Shown here one piece after another: positions 44,601 through 51,821 of a stretch of DNA of 64,000 nt (position 1 is the first letter of the stretch; the number at the start of each line of letters is the position of its first letter). This stretch comes from MGBC114079 sp964531385 (GTDB lineage Bacteria > Bacillota > Clostridia > Lachnospirales > CAG-274), in assembly GCA_964531385.1 (NCBI GenBank), contig CAZHGC010000012.1, positions 10,958-74,957 of the forward strand. Reading direction: 5' to 3'. Both the position numbers and the translations under genes were made by a program. The notes under the pieces are model-generated. The model made no database searches. It saw only the letters and a list, made by a program, of their open reading frames with translations, and was not told the DNA's origin.

Positions 44601-44864
44601 GTTGGCGAATTTGTTGTTGATGAAAGCGAACTTCAAAACGGAAAAATCAAAGTATTTTCACCGAAAAACGGAACATTTACAGCTATTTTTGCGGCATATA
44701 AAGACGGAAAGCTTGTGTGCTTTAAAACCGCAGATGTTGTTGTTTCGGAAGAAACCGGAAACGTTGTTAACGTTTCTGTTCCGGAGGGATTTGTAAGCAC
44801 CGGAGCTGATACGGTTAAAGTTATGCTTTGGAATAGTTTTGAAGAAATGAAACCTTTGGCTTAG
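38697..44864 (+). CDS. Giant secreted repeat protein with GLUG motifs
   Basis: This 2055-residue exported protein has a signal peptide (about 1-28, ending FADEY). Residues 30-1470 hold at least five related blocks, each with a strand-rich LNGH/LNGK region, a GGTISI-like turn, an LLADGKAYFDSDGKLL-type segment and a short cysteine motif such as HTCGFDENGECNCGRY, which could bind a metal. A further cysteine motif (CEHxxFDxxxxCxxCG) occurs twice. Residues about 1594-1845 carry about ten GLUG repeats (YVGGLVGANIGEISNCYNTG). The last 90 residues form a beta module ending VKVMLWNSFEEMKPLA. No catalytic site is recognised, and neither dockerin nor SLH is present. The likely role is adhesion or substrate binding. 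It sits between two transposase remnants. Confidence 0.75.
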   Translation: MKTKKFLSILLMLTMIFSSVQTNIIFADEYTDNFVVEVDHRQFETIEEAFSFAERLSFGEEDAEIKLLQDITLANTEAEKEELIANGTLVDGQCYMLPKCSLTINLNGHNLINASGNTFGFYEETNLTLKDSVGTGTISELYCYTGTLSVYGGDKLHIQNAGDGNISFYGGKFEHICVTDAMMSTFDPIELLADGYAYFNTDETILTPNESTYSMSGDFVVAEHPSCSFGENNKCACGRYKTYSVSIVDNGEITLTSEKSNQKVKASSAMETVTYSANSDYYFPQENDSVEGLPTTSFLINAKINDITCVLGTNNGLVPAEDVLESISKFGITVKSQNHNTITISGTPTKDVTISLPKPTKKLDPLQAPSADLFTVKNISESGETNGAINGVKSTMEYKIGESGDITAIESGTTSLENLGEGTYYFRYKGEYYRNCSDWTAVSLGICEHTEFDSSSKCTQCGKQAQVLIQNGESQTYSANFETALKNASNNQTLKLCDNATISGSVTEYLLLPNSTFSIDLNGKTITSAKIIAIQNGTNLSISDSAGNGKVDGKICIGGGSKLKISGGTFSSIYNSFNSNFASQDILADGILFKDENEKIIKVTEFASNFTNVTAVPHTCRLDENGVCSECGTEKDCLITAENGDTYFGSNFKSDFENAPVGSTVKLLKNITLKSDDHDSSSSYYYLPNKKVTLDLNGKTLSLYFSDVSLNINSDLTITDSVGTGCISPQNSDSYINCNLSNGKLTVYGGKLYIANVNNNNVTFYGGTISILARTESNKFNPLNLLADGKAYFDSDGKLLKVSNSEIMELSDVNVKNHTCSPNESGECDCGRKITASITKPNGELVYNFETLTNGSFENILKNAEDGSTIKLYSGFNPDGSSYINLPSKKLTIDFNGNTTNYANTLYIFGGADYIIKDSVGTANISPLNITGGKCAVYGGNVYIEKIAKEENVTFYGGTITFTLSDSEEFNPLSLLADGKAYFDSDRNLLKLPSSVNQDSEIDLSNLTVADHTCGFDENGECNCGRYLTYTVKVIGGTGMSLSSASSTQTVKRGDSTEKINYTPNNDYYFSLSSDNIESYPQNALLSGITVDGKSEKYSIISNKSNNIDYDKIEFSGIKIECSHNDIKIYGTPTEDITITLPNATERQKISAPDKDFIVVENASRRDSSDGDIIIFDVENKIVQYSKKQNPESNDIKTRHCLRYEETISGLSPGTYYIRFATEEYYQKNSDWITFEIPVCEHQKFDNETNCCTSCGEKATVFVNSKDGTKKPYVELQDALKNIEDEDIIQVYSNNTIFTEQTESYTFPKGTYSIYIESPSVTLNVIDSQGTEQSFIVDEGSNITIKSEDSSDSGSLSCVDVKNGSLTLFNVCAKELTVENGEFNLLGGTIDKFKIKGKNIKLFDGTIKKFMWENDLDFNFVDFLASEKAYKNTSDEFIKLTDLNAETMLETTVTVCECPHGFNDSPNNCIYCNVEKSKAKSKINWFGDGTADTFTITTANQLKYFASLVNGEVSGKDAISFEGKTIVLGNDIDLEGNNLNEWKPIGNETNMFKGTFNGNGKKISGLYINSTKSELGLFGFVAAEGKIQNLEVSGTVKGNDLIGGLVGYNMGKISNCYNAGTVTGNDYVGGLVGANIGEISNCYNTGTVTGNDYVGGLIGYNNEKKISDCYNSGMIEGNNYVGGLIGINTGEISNCYNMGTVTGHFNEINAAAGIGGLIGANLGEISNCYNAGNVNGKTYVGGLVGTFQSGSASNCYNTGNVTGTMCVGGLIAYNYIKVSNCYNTGNVTGTNFVGGLLGHLTESGSASNCYSTGTVSRNSSEGDVGGFIGATIFDSTIITNCYYLKGCQGEGTEFNIFSGTEKSKEAFSSGEVAKALENGQDESESLQVWGQNLSTDEQPVLTSDGAIAVYQIDFVSKDNKTTTKYTNSGVFETIPTVSEHYCWLIDKKPESKFDKNTTVSRDITVYECVGEFVVDESELQNGKIKVFSPKNGTFTAIFAAYKDGKLVCFKTADVVVSEETGNVVNVSVPEGFVSTGADTVKVMLWNSFEEMKPLA

Positions 44865-44935
44865 GGCTTCGAATTTTGCAAAAGTTTTATCTTGAAAAAA
44901 CTTGGCAATTAACTAAATAATTTGAAATTTATAAA

Positions 44936-44996
44936 AAATCGCACAAAGTTGTTTTAAAATCTGATTTGGATTTCAAACAATTTTGTGCGATTTTTG
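44936..44996 (+). terminator. Terminator after the GLUG-repeat gene
   Basis: AAATCGCACAAA pairs with TTTTGTGCGATTT across a long loop that itself contains TTGTTT/AAACAA, followed by a T run. It may act in both directions. Confidence 0.7.
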
Positions 44997-45029
44997 GGTT
45001 GTATTGATTGTGGTATTTGTTTGTGATAA

Positions 45030-46036
45030 AAGTGTCTGAAAAATAAACTGTGTAAATGTGTATAACGGGTTCGAAAAAGTTAATACTAAATATGAAGTTA
45101 AACAGGGCAACGCTGAGGAGCGACCCAACGCAGGCTGTAAGATATACGGTAAATGGCAGTGACATTTGTTACTGCTTTTTTACTTTTACCGATATCTTCT
45201 TGTGGATAAACCTTGGGAGCTTGAGGGCAGAAGGCAACAAATCTCTCTTCAAAATACACTGCAAATTGTGCGTATGCAATGCCCTAATCTCTGACAGACA
45301 AAGTCCATTTCTTCGAGATTATATAAATTTTTGTATAGAGTCATCAGTAGGAAAAACTGCTTTTGATTTTGTAAATTTTTTTACTATTCTATGATAACCT
45401 TTCTACTGCATTTGTTGCATATGTTATTTTCATTATTTCAGCCGGATATTCAAAAAATGTTGTAAGTTCTGCTCGGTTTTTGTTCTATGATTTTTAAATA
45501 TTAGGGTATTTTTTATCCCATATTTCACGAAATTTCTTCTTTTGCGTACTTAGCATCATCAAAATTAACTGCACTATAAATCTTCTTTAAGTCTGCGCAT
45601 ACTGCTTTTTTTATCTTTATGAGGCACAAATTTATGACTATTTCTTATCTGATGAACAATACAAAGCTGATTCTTTGTCTTTGGAAAAATTGAATTTATA
45701 ACACTACAAAGACCCGTAAGGTTGTTATGACAAGCTATAAATATGTCCGTAACTCATAAAAAATAAAAACTTGCAGATTCATTTTCTGAAAGCTATGTGC
45801 CTAATATTTCTTTTTGACCTTCTATATTTATTCCGAGAACTGAATATACGCATTTACTAATAATTCTGTTATCTTTACGTGAATTAAACACAATTCCATC
45901 AAAGAATATAACAGGATAAATATTGTCTAAAGAACGATTTTGCCATTCATTTACTTCCGGAAGAATTTTATCCGTTATGCGTGAAATCAATCCTTGTGAG
46001 ATTTCTAAATTGTTTCGCATAAAAATGTATTTTTGC
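45030..46036 (-). mobile_element. Decayed IS256-family insertion sequence
   Basis: A minus-strand transposase remnant fills most of this stretch. The right side, near 45031-45055, has GTGTCTGAAAAATAAACTGTGT, which resembles an IS256-group terminal inverted repeat. The other end is missing: the transposase homology runs directly into the leader-distal CRISPR repeat at 46037. I found no target-site duplication. Confidence 0.75.
45215..46036 (-). pseudogene. IS256-family transposase pseudogene
   Basis: Reading the minus strand, the fragments EISQGLISRITDKILPEVNE, LDNIYPVIFFDGIVFNSRKD, VYSVLGINIEGQKEILG, then DIFIACHNNLTGLCSVIN, QLCIVHQIRN, ITYATNAVE-like and KSKAVFPTDDSIQKFI appear in the right order for an IS256-type (Transposase_mut) enzyme. 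They lie in different frames with stops between them, so the gene is dead. The first 100 or so residues are missing, replaced by the CRISPR array. The C-terminus reaches about 45215. Confidence 0.85.
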
Positions 46037-46403
46037 GTTTTACTACCATATAAAATTACATTACTCTCAAACGAGGTTGTTATGATGAGAATCAACTATA
46101 TTGTTTTACTACCATATAAAATTACATTACTCTCAAACGCGTTGAATGAGCTTCGCCGAAAACGGGGAGTTTTACTACCATATAAAATTACATTACTCTC
46201 AAACGTTAAACATCTTTGAGAAGAGGAGAAGAAAGTTTTACTACCATATAAAATTACATTACTCTCAAACTAAGGTACCCCTTTGTGAATCTGCCTCCAC
46301 GTTTTACTACCATATAAAATTACATTACTCTCAAACAATCATGCAAGAATTAGCGAGAGTGGTTTATGTTTTACTACCATATAAAATTACATTACTCTCA
46401 AAC
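46037..46403 (-). CRISPR. Type II-A CRISPR array, six repeats and five spacers
   Basis: Six 36-base repeats occur at 46037-46072, 46103-46138, 46169-46204, 46235-46270, 46301-46336 and 46368-46403, all identical by eye. Spacers are 30, 30, 30, 30 and 31 bases. In the transcribed (minus) orientation each repeat starts GTTTGAGAGTAATG and ends GGTAGTAAAAC, a form typical of clostridial type II-A systems. The leader is on the csn2 side. The leader-distal repeat is not degenerate and abuts the IS256 remnant, so older spacers were probably lost. I recognise no spacer target. Confidence 0.97.
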
Positions 46404-46495
46404 CTCAAATTTCAAGTTTAAATTATATCAAGGGAGAGTATTTATGCCATTACCAACATTGTAATTAAACGGTAGCTTTAATAACTACATTTAAA
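46404..46495 (-). promoter_or_regulatory. CRISPR leader
   Basis: The 92 bases between csn2 and the array end in ATTTGAG (46410-46404 on the minus strand) directly before the first repeat, the same leader-end motif that anchors spacer integration in well-studied type II-A systems. A TATAAT box lies at 46422-46427 on the minus strand and could start the pre-crRNA; the matching -35 box is weak. Confidence 0.75.
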
Positions 46496-47173
46496 TTATA
46501 CATCTTTTAAGCAAATTTGGCAATAATCTTTATCAATAATGTAAATTTGACCGAAACCATCTATTTTTTCGGGCAATTTATTTTCAATAAATAAAATATT
46601 TATTTTTTGATAATTGACAAATTCTAAAATTTTATCAATTTCATATTCGTTGAAATAAGACATAGCATTTACAAAAACAAATAGTTTAATTTTAAGAAGT
46701 TCTGCGTTTATTTTTAAATAATCGATTAGTCGTTCAAGTATATTAACTTCATCATCTTTAAATTTAAAGTTTAAAAATTTAATTAATGTTCCTGTATCTA
46801 TATCATTAGTATAATTTATAGTATAATCGATATTCAAACAAATTTGTTCTGATAAAGTTTCAAGTTTGCAACATAATTCGTTACATTCCAAAAATAATTC
46901 AGAATTTAATATTTCGTTTTTGATAATTTCATTTAATTTTGTCAATATTTTGCGTTCATTTAAATCTATGCCAAAAAAATCAATTATATATGCTAAGTTT
47001 TTGTCAATTTGTAATAATTCGTTATTATCAGATAAAACAAATCGCCCCTCGTCTCCTAATCTGAAATTTTGGATAAATTCTCTTAACAAGCAAGGGTTTT
47101 CAACAATTAAAAGCCCTTGCTTGTTTTCTTTAAATTCAAACCTAAATTCAAAATCTTTATGAACTAATCTCAT
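46496..47173 (-). CDS. csn2: CRISPR-associated protein Csn2
   Basis: Csn2 is the ring-forming DNA-end-binding protein specific to type II-A spacer acquisition. The 225-residue product aligns in overall pattern with the family: N-terminal strand-rich start (MRLVHKDFEFRFEFK), LRLGDEG-like FRLGDEGRFVLSDN, a long alpha-helical middle and a C-terminal strand pair with NILFIENK. It overlaps cas2 by four bases, is intact from start to stop, and is the last gene before the leader. Together with cas1 and cas2 it forms a complete adaptation module. Confidence 0.9.
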   Translation of the reverse strand: MRLVHKDFEFRFEFKENKQGLLIVENPCLLREFIQNFRLGDEGRFVLSDNNELLQIDKNLAYIIDFFGIDLNERKILTKLNEIIKNEILNSELFLECNELCCKLETLSEQICLNIDYTINYTNDIDTGTLIKFLNFKFKDDEVNILERLIDYLKINAELLKIKLFVFVNAMSYFNEYEIDKILEFVNYQKINILFIENKLPEKIDGFGQIYIIDKDYCQICLKDV

Positions 47174-47490
47174 AGAATAACCAACCTATCATCTGTATCC
47201 AATACTTTGGATTTAAATTCGCCTGTTATAATTTCCATTTTTGAAAATTGCTTTTCTGTTAAAATTAATATTTGCACCAATCCTTCGGGAGGTTTATTTT
47301 TTTTAATATTTTTTATTATAGCATCTGAAATTGTTTGGTTTAAAGCTAATTTGCAGTAAACAGATTCTTGAAGCATTAAAAAGCCTGATTTTATTAAGTA
47401 CTTTCTAAATTTGGTATAATTTTTGCGATTTTCAGATGTTATTGTTGGTAAATCAAAAAACACCATTATTCTCATATATCTATAACTCAT
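47170..47490 (-). CDS. cas2: CRISPR-associated endoribonuclease Cas2
   Basis: The 106-residue product starts with MRIMVFFDLPTITSENRKNY, with the conserved first-strand aspartate of Cas2, and continues with FRKYLIKSGFLMLQESVY. It forms the Cas1-Cas2 integrase complex that inserts spacers. The reading frame is intact. It overlaps cas1 by 11 bases upstream and csn2 by four bases downstream, so the three are one translated operon. Confidence 0.96.
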   Translation of the reverse strand: MSYRYMRIMVFFDLPTITSENRKNYTKFRKYLIKSGFLMLQESVYCKLALNQTISDAIIKNIKKNKPPEGLVQILILTEKQFSKMEIITGEFKSKVLDTDDRLVIL

Positions 47491-48352
47491 CTTTATAAAA
47501 CCTTATTAACGAAACATCATTTTCATTTATTGCATCAAAAACACTTTTGCAATAAATTTTAATTGCATTATTTACATAATTTGTTTTTCCGTCAATTTTA
47601 ATTTCAGTGTTTAAAATATCAAGAATTAACATTTTTTCTTCATGGTCGAATTTATCGGGCATTACGCTGTAAACTCGTTTATCAATCAGTATTCTGAAAG
47701 GCTCCATTAAATCAGAACCCAAATTAAATTGATTGAACATATTGTTGTGGAATAAGCCTATTTGGGTGATATAGCCGTTTGCAACAATTTCTCTGTTGAA
47801 TGCACTTAAAATAATTCCGTAACCATAGTTAAGTGCAGCATTTATTGGCATATCTTCTGTTCTTGTGAAATTTGTTCCAAACAGAGCATTAAAATAAACT
47901 TTTGCGGCTAAGCCTTCTCTGTTTGTTAAATCTCCAAGCTGAATTTGTTTCAAATAGTGCTCTAATAAATTAAATTCATCTTTATTTATTTTTTTCAAAA
48001 AGTCTTTTTGTTGTCTGATTTTTTCAGAAATAATTTCTGTCCAAATTAAATTTTTAACTTCTTTTGTCCAATTTATTTGTTGTCTGATTTTGGCACTTGT
48101 GTCATGGCAACCGTAATATGATACTAATTCCGAACTTGGATTTCGCTTTTCATCGCAAAAGATTACTTTGATTTTTCTTTTTGTTAATTCACTTAGTAGT
48201 GCAACTGTTAATGATACGGTCGTTGTTTCAATTAATAAAACAGAAATTTCACTTAAATGTATTTTGGTTATATCATTTTGCCGCACTACTAAATAATCTA
48301 ACTTGTAATCCAATTTTGCACTGTTGGAAATCACTACAATTCGCCAACTCAT
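47480..48352 (-). CDS. cas1: CRISPR-associated endonuclease Cas1, type II
   Basis: Cas1 is the metal-dependent integrase that joins new spacers to the array. The 290-residue product begins MSWRIVVISNSAKLDYKLDY, characteristic of type II Cas1. It contains the conserved regions NALFGTNFTRTEDMPINAAL, NYGYGIILSAFNREIV with an active-site position, GLFHNNMFNQFNLGSDLMEP with the catalytic histidine, and the following glutamate-aspartate residues. The frame is intact. Its start overlaps the stop of the cas9 remnant by four bases (ATGA), preserving the usual cas9-cas1-cas2-csn2 order. Confidence 0.95.
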   Translation of the reverse strand: MSWRIVVISNSAKLDYKLDYLVVRQNDITKIHLSEISVLLIETTTVSLTVALLSELTKRKIKVIFCDEKRNPSSELVSYYGCHDTSAKIRQQINWTKEVKNLIWTEIISEKIRQQKDFLKKINKDEFNLLEHYLKQIQLGDLTNREGLAAKVYFNALFGTNFTRTEDMPINAALNYGYGIILSAFNREIVANGYITQIGLFHNNMFNQFNLGSDLMEPFRILIDKRVYSVMPDKFDHEEKMLILDILNTEIKIDGKTNYVNNAIKIYCKSVFDAINENDVSLIRFYKDEL

Positions 48353-49425
48353 ATCTTTAATAAATCAACCGAATATTCAAATACACCGGTTGGAGATTGA
48401 TGAATTAATTTAACACTTTCATTATTGATTATATTTTTATTCATTTGAACTTTTCCTGTAGATTTTGAACCGTCTATTTCTGTTAAATCGGAGACGACAG
48501 GTTTGCATTTAAACAAATTTAACATTTCACTTAAAATAATACATTGTTTCTCAATAATTAAATTTTCGAAAATTTCCCGTTTTTCAATAAGTTTATTTAC
48601 CGGATTTGCCGGTCTTAATTTATAAATAGAGTTTTTGAGTTTATCAATCATTAAATCGAAAAGGTCCATGTTTTGACTTTCTGTTAATTCCATATATTTA
48701 TCAACTTTTAAAAGCTCTTTTTTATCTTTTCGCATAGAGTTTGCCTGAATATATTTCATCAATTTTTTTATATACAAAGACCAATTATAATCAATACATA
48801 ATTGTACAGCCACTTGTAAAAATAATTGTTTTCCTGTAGTTCCTTTTAAATGCATTGGAAATCCGTTAATAACAAGCAGTGAATTTTTCTTGATTTTAGG
48901 AATAATTATTTTTGGCTCAACCAATTCATAATTATTTTTGCAATAGTCAAGCAACAATTCTTCATTTTTTTCAAAATTCGCAACTCGATATAAAGGTACA
49001 GTTTCTAAGGTTCTGATTAAACCTCCTTTTTTGTCTTTTGATTCAACAAGCATAAAATAAGCAGGTGTTACTGTATCATAACCGCCATATTTATTTGTAT
49101 CCAATCCTTTTTTTCTTGGAACGAGTTTTGTTCCTTTATTTTCGTCTTTTGGGGCTTTTAAAGGTTGTTGGTTAAACAATCCGCCTTTGTTGCAATAAGC
49201 ATATCGAGTGAATAAAATATCGTTTTTTAATAAATACTTATTTATAGTTTTTAAAGTTCCGTTTTTTCCGGCTTTCCATATAATTTCTTCGTTTTTTTCA
49301 ATATCAAAATCAAACATACGATTTAAGCTGTATTTAACGTTTTTGTTTCTTTTTAGCCAATGCAACGGATTGTTTGTAAACTTGTTATAATAAACATTGC
49401 CAACAACAACATTTAAATAGGCATC
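48349..49425 (-). pseudogene. cas9: cas9 C-terminal remnant, N-terminal three quarters deleted
   Basis: Homology to type II-A Cas9 starts abruptly with DAYLNVVVGNVYYNKFTNNP, which is the end of the RuvC-III motif (HHAHDAYLN in SpCas9). It then continues through GGLFNQQPLKAP, LPL-type wedge and PAM-interacting segments to the normal end LIHQSPTGVFEYSVDLLKI. About 358 codons remain of an expected 1340 or so. A stop codon (49428-49426) stands directly before the first homologous codon. The internal ATG at 49365 could make a 338-residue fragment. The RuvC-I and -II motifs, the bridge helix, the recognition lobe and HNH are all absent, so DNA cutting is impossible. Confidence 0.92.
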
Positions 49426-49477
49426 TTATTTTAGTTCGGTTTTATTTCTCGTTGTTGTTTTTAACGATTATAATTTC

Positions 49478-49506
49478 TTGAAAAACTTATCGATTGATGA
49501 TATAAT
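49478..49506 (+). promoter_or_regulatory. Promoter of the second PL9-like lyase
   Basis: TTGAAA (49478-49483), 17 bases and TATAAT (49501-49506). It begins only about 50 bases from the cas9 break point. Confidence 0.8.
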
Positions 49507-49558
49507 AAAAATATAGAAAGTGAGTTCGGTTGAGGTTGTTTTTTAAGAGGTTGATGCT

Positions 49559-51652
49559 TTGAAAAAGTTATTATTTTTATCAATATTGTTTATTTTGAAT
49601 GTATTTTTGTTTTCGGGGATTGTTTTTGCCGAAAATAATTTGAAAGTTGTCATTGGCAGTGGATATTATAATTATTCGGAAAATAATTTTGTTGTAAATT
49701 ATGATGTTTTTGGGGAAAATTTTGGCGGAAATGCAATTGTGTTTTGTGCTGTTTATGATGCAAACGGAAATTTTTTGACGTGTGAATTTGACAACTTTTC
49801 TTTTGATGATAAAAAAATTGCTCATAAAAGAGCTGTTTTCCCGATTTCCGAAGAGACTTTAAAAAACGGAAGCTTGAAAATGCTTTTGTGGGAAGGTGCG
49901 GAAAATATGAAGCCCCTTGAAAAGTGTGTTGATGTTAAAATTTCGGAAATTAAAAATTTTGGCGAAAATGTTTGTTTTGATTTCTCACGTGATGAGTTTA
50001 CTTCTTTAGGGAAACTTGAAGAAGAAAAAACTGTTTCGAACGTTACGTTTGTTACAAAAAGCGGAGGAAAAGAGCTTTCGGTTAAAAGCGATGGGTGTGT
50101 TTATTTTTTTGGCGGAGGAAAAGTTTCCGATTGTGCTTTGAAATTTGATGTTTTGGGAAATTGCAAAATAAATTTTTACGGAAAATCGGTTTCTTCTGAC
50201 GAGAGTAGATATTTAAAAGTTAATGACGGAAAAAACGATTTGGCTCGTTTTGAAATTGAACCGAATTGCATTACAACAGCGTCATATCAATATTTTGGAG
50301 AAGAAAAATCTTTATACATTTTTTCGGAAGTTAAAGGACTTTATATTTATCAAATTGAAATTTTATACGACTATGCTCCTGATGTTTTTGGGGAATTTTA
50401 TGTTAATGATTTTTCTTCGTTGCGTTCGGCTATTTGGAAAGCAGAAGAAGCCGGCGGAGGAAAAATTGTTATTAATGCCGATGAAATTAAATGTAATTCG
50501 GAAATTTTGTTAATGAAAGAAAATTCGAATATTACGATATGCGGGGGAAACGGGTTTTCAAGTGTTTTAAATTTTGAGCCATATAGAAGCCGATTGACAG
50601 ATGTTTCGAAAATTGTTGATAAAAAAGGAATTCGAATTACCGGAAGCAACTATCGGCTTGAAGATATTGTTGTTGAAAATGTTCCGGGAAGAGGTATTAA
50701 TTTAAGCGGAAAGGCTTGCGGTTTTAATGTTTTTAAAAACATTGTTTCGAGATATAACAACGGAAGCGGTTTTGCCACAACTTCTTTGGCTCACGACAAC
50801 GTTTTTGAAAATTGCTACGCATACAGAAATTGTGATATTTACACAATTGGCGGAAATGCCGATGGTTTTTCGATTAGCATTTCTTGCGGAGACAACAACA
50901 AACTTATCGATTGTTATGCTTGGGAAAATTCCGATGACGGATTTGACTCGTTTGCGATGTATTGTGATCTTGTCTATGAAAATTGTTTTGCTTGGCACAA
51001 CGGTGACCCTGACGTTTATACGGGAAAATATGATTTTGACAGAGGCAGAGAGCTTGATGAAAAATTATATTTAATTAAAATTATCGAAAATCAAGATGAA
51101 AATTTTAAACAAAATTATTTGAACAAAAAGTTTGAGCTTCCACAAGAAGAATTTATTGATGTTATTGACAATTCGGAAAACTCCGAAGGAACAAAGAAAA
51201 TTTCAATTGAACAATTTATTGGAGATGAATGGAGAGGAAACCCGAATGGTTTTAAGCTTGGCTCGGGAAATTCAAAGCATGGCCCGCAGGTTACGGGCGA
51301 AGTGTGCAGAATTATGAAAAATTGCGTTGCTTTTGACCATATTGGCAAAGGTTTTGACAGAAACAGCTCAACTTGCACAGTTCAAATTGAAAACGGGATT
51401 GCTTTTGACAATAAAATGTACAATTATCAGCTTGATATGTGCGAAGTCCCTGTTTTTATCAATGCTTTTGAATATGGAGGAAGAAACAAACTTCCCGAAA
51501 GCTGTTTGATAAATAAACTTTCGGAAAAAGAATTTTTAAATGTTAAAAATAAAATTTACAAAAGAGTTGATTACATTGAAAGCGTTGTTTGTAATAATAA
51601 AATTCCGCTAAAATATAATAATGTTGATGAATTGTTTTCTGTGAATGATTGA
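49559..51652 (+). CDS. Secreted PL9-like pectate lyase without anchoring domain
   Basis: This 697-residue exported lyase has a signal peptide (about 1-23, ending VFAEN). Residues 24-125 form a beta module ending LKMLLWEGAENMKPLEK that matches the last module of the GLUG protein. Residues 130-275 look like a jelly-roll binding region. The beta-helix (about 280-650) shows GGNADGFSISIS, NSDDGFDSFAMY and NPNGFKLGSG, the same asparagine-aspartate-glycine-phenylalanine marks as PL9. No SLH or dockerin is seen. The start is TTG at 49559, behind AAGAGG; no ATG fits the signal peptide. It has its own near-consensus promoter. Confidence 0.82.
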   Translation: MKKLLFLSILFILNVFLFSGIVFAENNLKVVIGSGYYNYSENNFVVNYDVFGENFGGNAIVFCAVYDANGNFLTCEFDNFSFDDKKIAHKRAVFPISEETLKNGSLKMLLWEGAENMKPLEKCVDVKISEIKNFGENVCFDFSRDEFTSLGKLEEEKTVSNVTFVTKSGGKELSVKSDGCVYFFGGGKVSDCALKFDVLGNCKINFYGKSVSSDESRYLKVNDGKNDLARFEIEPNCITTASYQYFGEEKSLYIFSEVKGLYIYQIEILYDYAPDVFGEFYVNDFSSLRSAIWKAEEAGGGKIVINADEIKCNSEILLMKENSNITICGGNGFSSVLNFEPYRSRLTDVSKIVDKKGIRITGSNYRLEDIVVENVPGRGINLSGKACGFNVFKNIVSRYNNGSGFATTSLAHDNVFENCYAYRNCDIYTIGGNADGFSISISCGDNNKLIDCYAWENSDDGFDSFAMYCDLVYENCFAWHNGDPDVYTGKYDFDRGRELDEKLYLIKIIENQDENFKQNYLNKKFELPQEEFIDVIDNSENSEGTKKISIEQFIGDEWRGNPNGFKLGSGNSKHGPQVTGEVCRIMKNCVAFDHIGKGFDRNSSTCTVQIENGIAFDNKMYNYQLDMCEVPVFINAFEYGGRNKLPESCLINKLSEKEFLNVKNKIYKRVDYIESVVCNNKIPLKYNNVDELFSVND

Positions 51653-51821
51653 AATGGTTTTTTTAAAAGATTATTGTACTTTTGTTAATAATATCTATTG
51701 TTTATTTTGTTCAGCTATGGTAAAATCATTTAAGGCAATAACGCATATTGCAAAAATAATTCATTTTTGCAATATGTTTTTGAAGACAATTTTTTGACAT
51801 ATGTTTACAGGAGATTTTTAT

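Noticed and set aside
44929..45394. Two small open frames downstream of the GLUG gene
   Set aside because: They lie in the terminator and in the decayed IS256 transposase end, in frames without a ribosome site.
45923..46421. Open frames with repeated YYHIKLHYSQT peptide
   Set aside because: They are translations of the CRISPR repeats and spacers, not protein genes.
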